From Veillonellaceae bacterium (lineage in GTDB: Bacteria; Bacillota_C; Negativicutes; UBA1444): a stretch of 59,220 nt of DNA. The translations under genes were made by a program, and so were the position numbers. A model generated the notes under the pieces. The model was not told where the DNA came from and ran no database searches. It saw nothing but the letters and a program-made list of their open reading frames with translations. The DNA is taken from NCBI GenBank assembly GCA_012798135.1, contig JAAZNU010000024.1, positions 1-59,220 of the forward strand, written 5' to 3'. This document shows, in pieces, positions 1 to 7,836 of the stretch (its first letter is position 1; every line of letters begins with the position of its first letter).

Positions 1-188
1 ATCCAAGTTGGCCGGTGAAGCGCTTTTGACTCCCATTCCTCAAGCGCTGAACGCAAGAACAGATAGCGTCCACCATCTTTGATGCAGGGCAATACACCAC
101 TTCTGGCCCGCTTGAGTACGGTCCAATAGCTGAACCTCCCTTCGAAGAACTCTTGGGCGACTTCCTTAGCAGACATGTAGCGACTCAT
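1..188 (-). CDS. HTH (excisionase/MerR-like) DNA-binding protein, partial
   Basis: The gene starts at the ATG complementary to 186-188, with GGAGGAAAGA just upstream, and runs off the left edge of the window. The visible 62 residues begin MSRYMSAKEVAQEFFEGR and contain the pattern of the HTH_17/excisionase family: a short winged helix-turn-helix with a recognition helix around SYWTVLKRARSG, followed by a wing ending GGRYLFLRSALEEW. Such small proteins in integrative elements are usually recombination directionality factors or phage-type regulators. It is co-oriented with the recombination genes to its right but separated from them by a terminator. The exact role (Xis or repressor) cannot be told from the visible part. 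Confidence 0.7.
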   Translation of the reverse strand, partial: MSRYMSAKEVAQEFFEGRFSYWTVLKRARSGVLPCIKDGGRYLFLRSALEEWESKALHRPTW

Positions 189-310
189 AATCTTTCCTCC
201 TAATAATTGGGTACAGATGAGCGGATTTTGCTCCCTGTCTACTGGCTGTATTACGCTGATAGCGGCAGCTATTTACACGAAACCCAACTATTTAGGCATT
301 CACAGACACA

Positions 311-347
311 AAAAAGCCGGTCGAAACACTAAGGCTTCGACCGGCTT
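311..347 (-). terminator. Rho-independent terminator of the recombination operon
   Basis: There is a perfect 12-bp stem (314-325 paired with 336-347) with a 10-nt loop. Read on the minus strand it is followed by a run of T. It lies just after the stop of the 156-aa protein gene and closes the minus-strand operon 386-3219. Confidence 0.85.
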
Positions 348-385
348 GGATGAGTGATACGACGATATATACTGGCGTTTTGGGA

Positions 386-856
386 CTATGCGAGGAGTTG
401 TGCAATCAGCTGGCTGGCCTGTTTCTTGTCGAGCTGGCTGCCGTCCGTGACCCCGAACCTATCCTGCAGCATGTTCGACATCTGTTCGGCGGTCAGACGC
501 TTGCGTTTGCACAGGTTCAGGATCATCGCCGTCTGCTTGTCGCTGATCTTTTCAGTTAGTGCCGGTCGATGATGTTCTTTGGATTGCAACGGCGCAGAAG
601 CCGCGGCAGGGGGCAACGCAACGGCAGGCTTGATGGTGGCTTGGACTGGCAGTAGGGACTGAACTCGTTCTAGGAATCCGGCGACATCTTCCAGCGCCAT
701 GGAGAAAGACACGGTCACGGTGTGAGACGCAGGAGCGTGAGTGGAAGGCCCGTTTGTGGGTTGGGTCATCTGCGGGGAGGCAAGCGGAGCAGGAATATTT
801 TTTGAGGATTCCGCCGCCTTCTGGTTCAGAACTGACTTCAAAGCACTGATCGTCAT
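386..856 (-). CDS. Small element protein with a recombination-type C-terminal helical domain
   Basis: This is a 156-aa protein. Its middle is low-complexity (Ala/Pro-rich, about residues 20-95). The last 55 residues are a compact helical domain (ISDKQTAMILNLCKRKRLT ... KKQASQLIAQLL). As I recall, this resembles the tail domain at the C-terminus of phage and plasmid recombination or ssDNA-associated proteins (Erf/RecT-linked and related). It is the last gene of the minus-strand operon after the YqaJ exonuclease, so it may be the exonuclease's partner; that is inference. The ATG has no adjacent Shine-Dalgarno. A strong AAGGAGG lies 35 nt upstream, with a perfect hairpin in between (separate entry). 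The gene is probably real, but its function is unknown. Confidence 0.65.
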   Translation of the reverse strand: MTISALKSVLNQKAAESSKNIPAPLASPQMTQPTNGPSTHAPASHTVTVSFSMALEDVAGFLERVQSLLPVQATIKPAVALPPAAASAPLQSKEHHRPALTEKISDKQTAMILNLCKRKRLTAEQMSNMLQDRFGVTDGSQLDKKQASQLIAQLLA

Positions 857-866
857 GACAAATATA

Positions 867-900
867 GGCAGCCTATAATCCAGGCTGCCTTCCTCCTTCT
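867..900 (-). promoter_or_regulatory. Hairpin placed between a strong Shine-Dalgarno and the start codon
   Basis: On the minus strand AAGGAGG (892-898) is followed by a perfect 8-bp hairpin (867-874 pairing with 882-889, 7-nt loop) and then the ATG at 856. Folding the hairpin would reduce the SD-to-ATG distance from about 35 nt to about 12 nt. A similar arrangement is known from phage T4 gene 38 and gene 25. That it works this way here is inference. Confidence 0.5.
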
Positions 901-923
901 TTTGATATATAATGTCTGTAGGG

Positions 924-1910
924 TTATTTGCCTTCGGAAATGGAAAACCGGCGCGTCGTTGAAGTTGTGGTGAACTTCTCGAACAGCGCCGGTTCTTCTT
1001 TTTTCAGCCGCGTCGAATCGATCCGGCTGGACTGAACTGTTTTCCAGGTGGCCTGATAGCCGCCGGGGCTTATGGCTTTCTCATGGTTGCCGATCACCTC
1101 CTTTAACTTGTTTTCCGCCAGCCGCTTGCGTTCAGCAGCAGCTTCTTCCTCCGCTTTCGACGTCAGGTAGTCCTGTATCCAGCTGTCCGCTTCCACAGGA
1201 AGGATCAGTGGCGCGGCATTGGAGGACGACGGGTACTTGCGGGCCAACATTTCTGAGCAAGCTGTGCTGCCGTCCACAGGCGGTGGAGATTGAGTCAGGA
1301 CGTGTTGCCAGAATCGCCTTTCCAACTGAACCAGGCTGGCAATCAGTTCCTCGTCCCTGTCTACTGTGACCCATTGCAGTTTGTTGCCACCGATCAGAAC
1401 ACAGATCACTGCATAGGACAGGCCGGTGACCGCCATGTAATGGGTCAGCTGCAACATGTAAGCATCCGGGCAGCGATCTTCGGCCCATTCGTCCTGCTTG
1501 AAGGCCGATGCCGTCTTGACTTCAAAGACGCCAGTTCCCCGCTGCGGGTCTTCAATCAGCCCGTCGAGATCGGCCAGCATCCATGGCCACGCTGTTGCCT
1601 GCAACATGGATCGCATTGGAGTGACGGTCAGCCCGGTCCGCCTGATAAACTCCCTGGTGATGACCGGCTCCATGATCCGGCCCCAGATCATCGCCTCGTT
1701 TTCTTGACGCGGCTGGCTCTGGCCATAGGTCTTTTCCTGCCAGAGCTCCAGAGCGGACTTCCATGGCGACAATCCCAGGGCTGCTGCTGCATCCGATCCA
1801 CCGATGCCGCTACGACGAACCATCAGCCATTCGGTATAGGGCAACTTGTCGATGTCGGGAACGATTACATTGCTGTTTAACACGGAAACCATCTCCTTCT
1901 TCATATTCAT
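924..1910 (-). CDS. YqaJ-family phage-type recombinase (lambda-exonuclease-like nuclease)
   Basis: This 328-aa protein is of the YqaJ viral recombinase family (PD-(D/E)XK fold), which resects double-stranded ends so that an annealing protein can act. The family's N-terminal signature is clear: WLMVRRSGIGGSDAAAALG followed by SPWKSALELW at residues about 29-58. The catalytic acidic/lysine stretch appears as WMLADLDG and GVFEVKTA around residues 110-135. The C-terminal third is Glu/Lys-rich and probably coiled-coil. The start overlaps the radC stop by 4 nt (ATGA), so the two are translationally coupled. A second possible start (GTG, with AAGGAG 9 nt upstream) lies eight codons in. No annealing protein (RecT/Erf/Red-beta) is visible in the window. 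Confidence 0.9.
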   Translation of the reverse strand: MNMKKEMVSVLNSNVIVPDIDKLPYTEWLMVRRSGIGGSDAAAALGLSPWKSALELWQEKTYGQSQPRQENEAMIWGRIMEPVITREFIRRTGLTVTPMRSMLQATAWPWMLADLDGLIEDPQRGTGVFEVKTASAFKQDEWAEDRCPDAYMLQLTHYMAVTGLSYAVICVLIGGNKLQWVTVDRDEELIASLVQLERRFWQHVLTQSPPPVDGSTACSEMLARKYPSSSNAAPLILPVEADSWIQDYLTSKAEEEAAAERKRLAENKLKEVIGNHEKAISPGGYQATWKTVQSSRIDSTRLKKEEPALFEKFTTTSTTRRFSISEGK

Positions 1911-2347
1911 AGCAGGCCGCGCTCCTTGAAGCTGACGTACCGGCCGTAGCCAAGCACAATGTGGTCGAGCACAGGAATGTCCAGCAGCAGCCCTGCGTCG
2001 ATCAGCTTGCGGGTCAGGGCGAGGTCTTCGGGACTCGGCGCCGGATCGCCACTGGGGTGGTTGTGGGCCAGAATCAGGCTGGCGCAGTTGGCCAGGATCG
2101 CCCGTTGGAACAATTCGCGCGGATGCACGATGGACGCATTCAAGCTGCCACTACTGACAGGTAGTACGGCGATGACATGGTTTTTCGTCGAAAGCGCCAG
2201 GGCAATGAATCTTTCATAGGCCAGTTCTGACAACTCCGGCTCCAGAACCGGCAGCGTGTCCTGCGGCGTCCGTATGATCGGCGTGGCATCGACTGCGATT
2301 CTGCCGTCACGGACTAATCGAATGTCATAGCGTTGAACATATTTCAT
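1907..2347 (-). CDS. RadC-family JAB/MPN+ domain protein (short, element type)
   Basis: This is the JAB-domain RadC family with the complete metal motif AHNHPSGDPAPSPED (H-x-H-x7-S-x2-D) in the C-terminal half. From the ATG at 2347, preceded by AAGGAGGGACAATCC, it is 146 aa. A GTG at 2365 would begin inside the ribosome site and is unlikely. The protein lacks the N-terminal helix-hairpin-helix region of chromosomal RadC, which is the usual form in plasmids, phages and integrative elements. The family's biochemical role is not settled; an isopeptidase-like hydrolase is assumed from the fold. It is coupled to the YqaJ exonuclease downstream and follows the ArdC-like gene. Confidence 0.9.
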   Translation of the reverse strand: MKYVQRYDIRLVRDGRIAVDATPIIRTPQDTLPVLEPELSELAYERFIALALSTKNHVIAVLPVSSGSLNASIVHPRELFQRAILANCASLILAHNHPSGDPAPSPEDLALTRKLIDAGLLLDIPVLDHIVLGYGRYVSFKERGLL

Positions 2348-2376
2348 GGATTGTCCCTCCTTCACTTTTTAGCTGC

Positions 2377-3219
2377 TTACGCCGAGATGGAAGCCGGAAG
2401 TGCCTCAGGGATTCCTGCAGTTTGTTCCGCTGCATCCAGCACGATCCCGACCAACTTTTCGACTCGTGCCGCAATCGCCATGATGCTGCGCAGAACCGCT
2501 TGCGGTTCCTTTCCATCCGCATAGGATCGCAAGTAGCGATAGCTGCTCGATTCATAGCCGGTAATGCCCTGCATCGCGCAAAGAACCGAACCGCCGAATT
2601 CGGCGACCAGTTCTGCTTCCGCCAGCCGTCCGGGTCGGATAGGCTCTATCTGTGAATCCAGATGGTGCAGGAGTTCGTGATAATAAGTCAGCGCCGTCTG
2701 GTCCGATAAGACGATTTCCTTACTGGAGGGCCGGTATCGCCCTAGCGTCTTGCCGTCAAACGGCTGCCACTTCACAGAAGCGCCAAGCTTTGCAGCCACG
2801 TCAAACAGTGGCGGCAATATCTGGGGCGTGTAGTCGGCAGAGGAAACAGGCTGACCGGTTGTATCCTCGATCCGAAACACAGGAATCCAGCGAAATCCGG
2901 CCACGATGGTTCTAGCCGCTTCCGGGTCATCATCTTCGTCTGATGTGATCTTTCTGGGGTTTGGTGCGCAGATGTACAGCGCTTTGCTGCCGGGCTTGAC
3001 CCTTCTGCCTGCATGATGCCACTGGCCGAAGCCTCTTGCGTCGGTTGTGCCGCAAGCCAGCATGATCCAGCGGTTGCCTGGACTCCAGGAATCGGAGGGC
3101 ACGGCATGTAGCCCGGACTGCCTGCGTATAATCTGCCAACCTACCTCGGCAGGGAAATCCTGCCTGGCGAATTGGTCCAGCAGATTTTGAACCGTTGTTT
3201 TCACAAGATCGTTTTTCAT
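2377..3219 (-). CDS. ArdC-like antirestriction protein with zincin metallopeptidase domain
   Basis: This 280-aa protein has an N-terminal ArdC-type ssDNA-binding region (about residues 1-110; note NRWIMLACGTTDARGFGQW and RRVKPGSKALYI). The C-terminal ImmA/ArdC-type metallopeptidase domain carries YYHELLHHLD (HExxH) and the downstream acidic ligand in AEAELVAEFGG. ArdC proteins protect incoming mobile DNA from restriction. The start at 3219 is chosen because AAGGAG precedes it; the frame is open further upstream to 3366, where another GGAGG-ATG pair occurs, but that extension crosses a terminator-like hairpin. It is the first gene of the operon ArdC-RadC-YqaJ-tail protein and fits a transferable element. 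Confidence 0.85.
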   Translation of the reverse strand: MKNDLVKTTVQNLLDQFARQDFPAEVGWQIIRRQSGLHAVPSDSWSPGNRWIMLACGTTDARGFGQWHHAGRRVKPGSKALYICAPNPRKITSDEDDDPEAARTIVAGFRWIPVFRIEDTTGQPVSSADYTPQILPPLFDVAAKLGASVKWQPFDGKTLGRYRPSSKEIVLSDQTALTYYHELLHHLDSQIEPIRPGRLAEAELVAEFGGSVLCAMQGITGYESSSYRYLRSYADGKEPQAVLRSIMAIAARVEKLVGIVLDAAEQTAGIPEALPASISA

Positions 3220-3254
3220 ATTGAATCGCTCCTTCTGTTTTAATTTTGGACAAC

Positions 3255-3294
3255 AAAAAGAGCCTGATCGTCCTTGCTGGAACGAAACAGGCTC
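3255..3294 (-). terminator. Terminator/attenuator-like hairpin upstream of the ArdC-like gene
   Basis: On the minus strand GAGCCTG (3288-3294) pairs with CAGGCTC (3260-3266). An inner CGTTCC/GGACG helix extends the stem, and a T-run follows (3255-3259). It lies 36 nt before the ArdC-like ATG and downstream of a GGAGG-ATG leader start at 3366, so it may attenuate the operon or end a short leader transcript. Confidence 0.55.
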
Positions 3295-3520
3295 AAACTG
3301 TAGCTGCCGGCTATCCTGCGCCGGCGGAGATCGCGACTTAGCAGTTGGTCTTCGTTTGATCTTCATGGTTCTTTGCCTCCTTTTGTTTATTGCCATGGTC
3401 GCCCGCTGGCGGGGAAGATGACAAACATCTCTCCATCGATCATCACATCGACCCCCGGGGGCAGTTTCCCTGGAAATATAAACCAGCGACTACTCCTAGT
3501 ACAAGGCGGAAAATATTTCA

Positions 3521-3547
3521 AAAAAAATAACGCCTATAGGGCGTTTT
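3521..3547. terminator. Bidirectional terminator
   Basis: AACGCC (3529-3534) pairs with GGCGTT (3540-3545) across a 5-nt loop. It is flanked by an A-run on the left and a T-run on the right, so it can work in both directions between the divergent halves of the element. Confidence 0.6.
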
Positions 3548-3681
3548 ACGCATTGTATATGGAGAAACAGCCATTCCAATAGGTTGGGATTGCAATCAGA
3601 TGTGCCGAATCCCGGAAACGGAAAAACGGACCTTTTCGGCGGATTAGCTCGTTATTTAGCTGCCTTGAAAAACCGCGGAAG

Positions 3682-3876
3682 ATGACAACAGCAGGCATCG
3701 CAGCCGTTGCCGGTGCATTCGGGCTGATGCTGCAAGCCGTCAGCCTGTTGAAGAACGTGAAATGTGCAGGTAACTATACATGGACCACGCTGGCAGCAGG
3801 CGGGAAGAGAGGTAATTCTGAATGGGAAAAGAGACCATGTTATATATTTGCCGCCAGAGCGGGTAAAAAAGAGTGA
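3682..3876 (+). CDS. Possible small hydrophobic protein
   Basis: This is a 64-codon frame starting MTTAGIAAVAGAFGLMLQAV, with a hydrophobic N-terminal stretch and a basic tail. GGAAG sits directly against the ATG, so the ribosome site is poor. A second frame overlapping its 3' half (from 3764, containing RDHVIYLPPERVKKSE) looks about as protein-like, which could mean a frameshifted single gene. I cannot assign a family, and it may not be a gene. Confidence 0.25.
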   Translation: MTTAGIAAVAGAFGLMLQAVSLLKNVKCAGNYTWTTLAAGGKRGNSEWEKRPCYIFAARAGKKE

Positions 3877-3914
3877 ATATATGAAGACGTTCTTGTTTCA
3901 TCATCTGCAATCTT

Positions 3915-3943
3915 TTCACATACCTCTAAATATATGCTATCAT
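3915..3943 (+). promoter_or_regulatory. Sigma-70-type promoter for the Rep-like gene
   Basis: TTCACA (3915-3920), a 17-nt spacer and TATCAT (3938-3943) lie 38 nt upstream of the ATG at 3981. A GGAGG ribosome site lies between them. Confidence 0.5.
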
Positions 3944-3980
3944 TAGACTTATAGAAGATGACAAGCAGGAGGCTTCCTCT

Positions 3981-5054
3981 ATGATTCATACCATCGACAT
4001 CAGCACACAACTGACATCCTTTGCATACGAAGAGCTGCAGCGGGAACTAGGCGCACCGCCTGACCGCACTTCATCGAGCACAAACGCCTATGCCGCATCT
4101 GGCTTGACCAAGACAACGCTTTATCGGATAACGTCGCAGCGCTTCACAGGCTATTTCCTTCGCGTATCGATGAACCCATACCACGTCCTGCGCCAGTCCG
4201 CCGATCCCATGGCGCTATTTGATCCAACAGACTTCGCGGAACTGATTCCTGCGTTTGACGGCCTCCTACAAAGCGTCACCGACGTGTCCCTGCCGTCGCT
4301 GCCGTACTGGCTTGCCTGCCGGATCGACTACGCAGCCGATGCTGAAGTCAATAATTCACCAACCCGGCCTTCAGCAGAACGCTATATTGATCTGGCTCGA
4401 CGCGGCTTTCTGCCTGTCGGCGCCAACGATCAAACACGGACTGGATGGATCAGCTTCAAAGCAGGCAATAAGAGCGGTTCTGTCCAGCTGTATCACCGCG
4501 GTCCCGCACTGCGGTCACGGTTTACCGGACTGGCGGAAGACGTCTATCAACAGGCGGACAGGCTGCTACGGCTGGAAGTCCAGTGCAAAAAGGGACGACT
4601 TACCAGTCTGGCCCGCAAGCACCGCTTTCCTGACAGAACCCTGCAGCATTTCATGACGGCTCCTCAAATCGGCCACGATGAACTGGCCCGGCAATGCCAG
4701 CGCATCTTCGGTTCCTTCGGGTTTGTTTCCTACCGCAAGGCTGCAGCGCAAATCAATCGGAATAAGACACTACAGCGGCGAACCAAAGCGGACATTCTGA
4801 ATCTGCTCAAGGCTGTCGAAGTCGCAGGCGGGATTGTTGCTGCGCAAGCAAAATGGCGACAAGGCACACCAATTTCGCTGCATTTTGCCAAACAACGGCG
4901 TTCTGTGCGCTTTAGCAGTGCGCAGGTTCTCAGATTGCTGCGCAGACTGGTTCAGGTCAGGCAACATCTGGTGGTGATTCCAGCCGACTGGCGGATAGGG
5001 GTTGTTGAATATCCGTTCCCGGCCTTAGCAACTCAGTGTTCAGGCACTCCATGA
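3981..5054 (+). CDS. Probable replication-initiation-type protein (Rep-like)
   Basis: This is a 357-aa basic protein with a good ribosome site (AGGAGGCTTCCTCT before ATG). The middle part contains LLRLEVQCKKGRLTSLAR at about residues 195-212, preceded by a beta-rich segment (TGWISFKAGNKSGSVQLYHR). This layout resembles the RLEVR/RLEVQ core of G2P/phage-CRI-type and plasmid rolling-circle replication proteins, but I cannot point to a full HUH motif or be sure of the catalytic tyrosine. If correct, the element could replicate autonomously or start conjugative transfer. It is a single-gene unit in moderately AT-rich DNA. An uncharacterised element protein is the alternative. Confidence 0.45.
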   Translation: MIHTIDISTQLTSFAYEELQRELGAPPDRTSSSTNAYAASGLTKTTLYRITSQRFTGYFLRVSMNPYHVLRQSADPMALFDPTDFAELIPAFDGLLQSVTDVSLPSLPYWLACRIDYAADAEVNNSPTRPSAERYIDLARRGFLPVGANDQTRTGWISFKAGNKSGSVQLYHRGPALRSRFTGLAEDVYQQADRLLRLEVQCKKGRLTSLARKHRFPDRTLQHFMTAPQIGHDELARQCQRIFGSFGFVSYRKAAAQINRNKTLQRRTKADILNLLKAVEVAGGIVAAQAKWRQGTPISLHFAKQRRSVRFSSAQVLRLLRRLVQVRQHLVVIPADWRIGVVEYPFPALATQCSGTP

Positions 5055-5212
5055 GAATAGAATCGGCAGCAGGAATATTTTCGCCGATTGCCGAAGAGAA
5101 TAGAATTGTCTGGATAGAATCAGGAATGAAACAGAGCAGCAGGAAATCAGAAGAAAAATATCGGATAAACACTATAAAAGTAGTCGGAAACGATAGAGAA
5201 AGACTGGTGTAA

Positions 5213-5551
5213 ATGATGTATAAGTTTCTCAAATGGGTTATTATCATTTGGACAGCTTTATTTCTGTTCAGCATTATAAGCAGCTGTTTTACGACTTTGT
5301 CAGACAGAAGCGTAAGTGTAGACTCTATTGGAGTTGGTTCAATCATTGGAACTGCACTGGGATTTGGCATAGTTTTCGTCATTTGGTTTGTTCCCACTGC
5401 TATTATGGGAGTAATTGCTTTATTGATTAAACCAAAGCAAAAAATCCCTGAATCTCCACCCTCGTCATTATGCAGTTATTGTGGCAGATATTTTTACGGG
5501 TTGCCGAAATATTGCCCGTTTTGTGGGAATAAAACAGCCTTCAATCAGTAA
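5213..5551 (+). CDS. Small membrane protein with C-terminal zinc ribbon
   Basis: This 112-aa protein has two predicted transmembrane segments (about residues 5-28 and 45-72) separated by a short Ser-rich loop. It ends in a zinc ribbon, CSYCGRYFYGLPKYCPFCG (two CxxC knuckles). The ribosome site is weak, and ATG 5213 or ATG 5216 could be used. It sits 62 nt upstream of a second membrane protein that carries its zinc ribbon at the N-terminus, so the pair may form one system. No family-level function is recognised. Codon use is AT-rich, unlike the chromosomal core. Confidence 0.65.
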   Translation: MMYKFLKWVIIIWTALFLFSIISSCFTTLSDRSVSVDSIGVGSIIGTALGFGIVFVIWFVPTAIMGVIALLIKPKQKIPESPPSSLCSYCGRYFYGLPKYCPFCGNKTAFNQ

Positions 5552-5613
5552 AGTAATTGGATCGCGTTTTTTCGGCATCATACTATAGAGTTAAGTTAAT
5601 GGGGGGATACAAG

Positions 5614-6768
5614 ATGTTTTGTGTAAATTGCGGGCATCCCATGGAAAAAGGTTGGAACCTTTGCCCTAAGTGCGGTGCAAAAACTTACACAGCGATGCCC
5701 CCTTCCGCTGAGCAGAATTATCCTGAACCTGCCCCATTTAAACGCAACTGGTATTGGTGGCTAAAGCTCTTGGTCATATTTGCTATTATGTATGTGTTCT
5801 ACCAATTTCTAATATCTTACGGAGCCCATGAAAAACAACAAACGAATGCACAAAACACACAAGCCGTATCAGTCGGCGTACCGGAACAAACCTTATTCTT
5901 GAGAACAATGGAGCAATTCAATGAAAAGTATCAAAAAGCTGACAATGAAATCAAACAGTCTGCGATTTATCGAGATCAAATTAGCTTCTTGAAAAATTAC
6001 TTGGGCACTGGGGAAGTATCTCAATGGGAAGGCAAAATCGAATCAATAGAAACCACCAAGGGAGGAGACTTTGCTTCGGTATCGATAAAAAATCGACACA
6101 TTTCTTTTGTAACGCCCTATTCCATAATCGGCGATAGAGAATCCATGATAAAAATTGGTTCTGCCGTTTACAAGCAGTTAGAATCGTTAAAAGTAGGCGA
6201 TCCGGTTATTTTCTCCGGAAACTTCGTTCCGGATGACCAAACAGGATTTAAAGAGAGAAGCGTTCGGGAAAAAGGATTTGTTAATAGTCCCGAGTTTGTT
6301 TTTCGATTCAGATCAATTTCGCGATTCGGCAGTGAAAGTATAAGTATGCCTGAACAAAAATGGCATGCTGGCATAATTCGTCACAAAGCTGTCGCATCGC
6401 ACTTGAACCAATATGTAAGCCTGGATTCGGTTGTGAGAGAGTTTCGTGAAAAATATGGCAGCGGCTCGTCAATTGGCGATTATATTGTATTTAACCTCTC
6501 GGTGCAGAACAATGCTGCGAAAAAAGTCACTGCCATAAAAGGGGTAGCCTCGTGCAAAAATAAAGCTGGAGTTGAGCTCTATACGTTTGAAGTCAAAAAC
6601 AACAGGGCTATCCCGGCGGGCCAATCTGAAACAATTTATAAATTCATCAAATTTGATAGCTCGAATGATATTCATCACAAAATAAAGAATACAAAGGTTA
6701 CCGACTTGGAAATTGAATGGACGCTGCAAGAAATAATTATTGAAGATGGCAGAAAAATCTCTCTGTGA
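5614..6768 (+). CDS. Zinc-ribbon membrane-anchored protein of unknown function
   Basis: This 384-aa protein starts at the ATG preceded by GGGGGG (5601-5606). A TTG at 5557 is in frame but has no ribosome site. Domains in order are an N-terminal zinc ribbon (CVNCGHPMEKGWNLCPKCG), a short linker, one transmembrane helix (about residues 45-68, rich in W/L/I/F) and a large soluble part with an OB-like or DUF-type beta-rich look. The C-terminal 120 residues (around YIVFNLSVQNNAAKKVTAI) look like an Ig-like/DUF4352-style fold. Firmicute proteins with this plan are often anchored envelope-stress proteins, but I cannot name this one. It pairs with the gene at 5213 and sits in AT-rich DNA, suggesting transfer. 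Confidence 0.65.
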   Translation: MFCVNCGHPMEKGWNLCPKCGAKTYTAMPPSAEQNYPEPAPFKRNWYWWLKLLVIFAIMYVFYQFLISYGAHEKQQTNAQNTQAVSVGVPEQTLFLRTMEQFNEKYQKADNEIKQSAIYRDQISFLKNYLGTGEVSQWEGKIESIETTKGGDFASVSIKNRHISFVTPYSIIGDRESMIKIGSAVYKQLESLKVGDPVIFSGNFVPDDQTGFKERSVREKGFVNSPEFVFRFRSISRFGSESISMPEQKWHAGIIRHKAVASHLNQYVSLDSVVREFREKYGSGSSIGDYIVFNLSVQNNAAKKVTAIKGVASCKNKAGVELYTFEVKNNRAIPAGQSETIYKFIKFDSSNDIHHKIKNTKVTDLEIEWTLQEIIIEDGRKISL

Positions 6769-7071
6769 TTATGTATGATAAAGCCCAGACTATATCTCTC
6801 TAAAAATCCTCTTGAAGTTTGATCCCATTAAGAAGTCGTTGTTCTCTCGACCATTTTTTTAAATAAGATTACATTGATCTTACTGCTAAGATGCAATAAC
6901 TGATTCAGAAAAAAATAGCGTATTGGCGACCAATGTCGATGTAGCAAATGGCGTAGCGGGTTTTAGACCGAGATGGTCAACTGCAGATTGTGATTGCACA
7001 GGATATGTTTTGCCGACTTTGATGTTCTTTGCACAAACCGGATCATGAAGAAACGCCATGCAGGGTGCAAT
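6769..7071. other. Intergenic region, nothing supported
   Basis: I see no gene, RNA or clear terminator here. The right end (to the in-frame TAG near 7069) leads into the truncated helicase-nuclease fragment and is probably deletion scar. Confidence 0.4.
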
Positions 7072-7811
7072 AGACTGATACGGGCAAACGGGACGGGACA
7101 ACCGGCTACTGGAACGAAGTGCGGCTGATTGCCTGGCTGGATCGCCAGCTAAGGCAGGACGACCTGCAGAGCCCGCAGCTGATTGCTTTCCTGCGGCGCG
7201 AGATCACCCACTTGCTTACGGCCCGAAGGGTCCGGTTTGTCGATCTGGTACGGTTGCGATTCCTGCTGGTCAAGCTGTTGCAGCAGAAAATCCGCATCGT
7301 TCGCGACAATGCTTACAAGAGCGACGTGCAGAGTCTGTTCCGGGATCATCCGGCCATGTTCAAGACCATGCCGGAGGCGGTGCGGGTATTTCAGGCAGGC
7401 GTTTATCCGGTCAAGCGGAAGTATACCGGCAGCTGGCGGTTTAACAAGCACTTCTTCCGGCTAATCGCCGAAATGGACAGCGACGAAGAAGTTGCCTGCG
7501 CCGTTGCCATTGACGCCAACACTGCGGTGCATACCTGGGTGCGCAATATCTCCGGTGAACCGCAAACTTCATTTTGGCTGCAAACCGCGACTGACAGATT
7601 CTATCCCGACTTCGTCGTCAAGCTGAAGGATGGCCGCATTTTGATCGTCGAGTACAAAGGCGCTGGCTGGCTGAATACGCCGGACAGCGACGAAAAGGCC
7701 ATTATCGGCCAGGTATGGGCAGAGCGCAGCGGCAATCTGTTCCTGATGGCAACGAAGAAGGATGCTGCCGGGCGCGATTTGACGGTGCAGATTAGCAGCG
7801 CGATTCGCTGA
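7072..7811 (+). pseudogene. C-terminal fragment of a restriction-type DEAD/DEAH helicase-nuclease
   Basis: The frame is open from a TAG at about 7069, so the homologous sequence begins before any start codon (DGTTGYWNEVRLIAWLDRQL). The first possible start, GTG 7119, has no ribosome site. The C-terminal 90 residues carry the signature of type III-restriction-like helicases: TDRFYPDFVVKLKDGRILIVEYKG, then DEKAIIGQVWAERSGN and a final LFLMATKK. These are the PD-(D/E)XK-type end of a protein that is normally 800-1000 aa. The N-terminal helicase motor is missing, so this is a remnant, possibly of a lost restriction or defence system. Whether the 230-aa remainder is expressed is unknown. Confidence 0.7.
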
Positions 7812-7836
7812 CGCAACTATATCGGGAGGTGCAAGA

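Larger units (their letters stand above)
3220..3980. other. Intergenic region between the divergent recombination and accessory halves
   Basis: No convincing gene is seen. It holds the attenuator-like hairpin (3255-3294) and, on the minus strand, a GGAGG-ATG pair at 3366 in frame with the ArdC-like gene. A possible 20-odd-codon minus-strand ORF around 3407-3480 ends MFVIFPASGRPWQ. There is also a CCCCCGGGGG palindrome near 3450 and a bidirectional terminator (3521-3547). Two overlapping plus-strand reading frames (3682-3876 and 3764-3946) have no good ribosome site, and neither resembles a family I know. Confidence 0.5.

Noticed and set aside
3220..3396. A 59-residue N-terminal extension of the ArdC-like protein
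   Set aside because: It crosses a terminator-like hairpin and is basic and Ser/Pro-rich without similarity to the family; the ATG at 3219 has its own ribosome site. It is kept only as a possible leader.
6886..7101. A 71-codon minus-strand frame before the helicase fragment
   Set aside because: It has no ribosome site and overlaps the start of the plus-strand helicase remnant. Nothing in it resembles a protein family.
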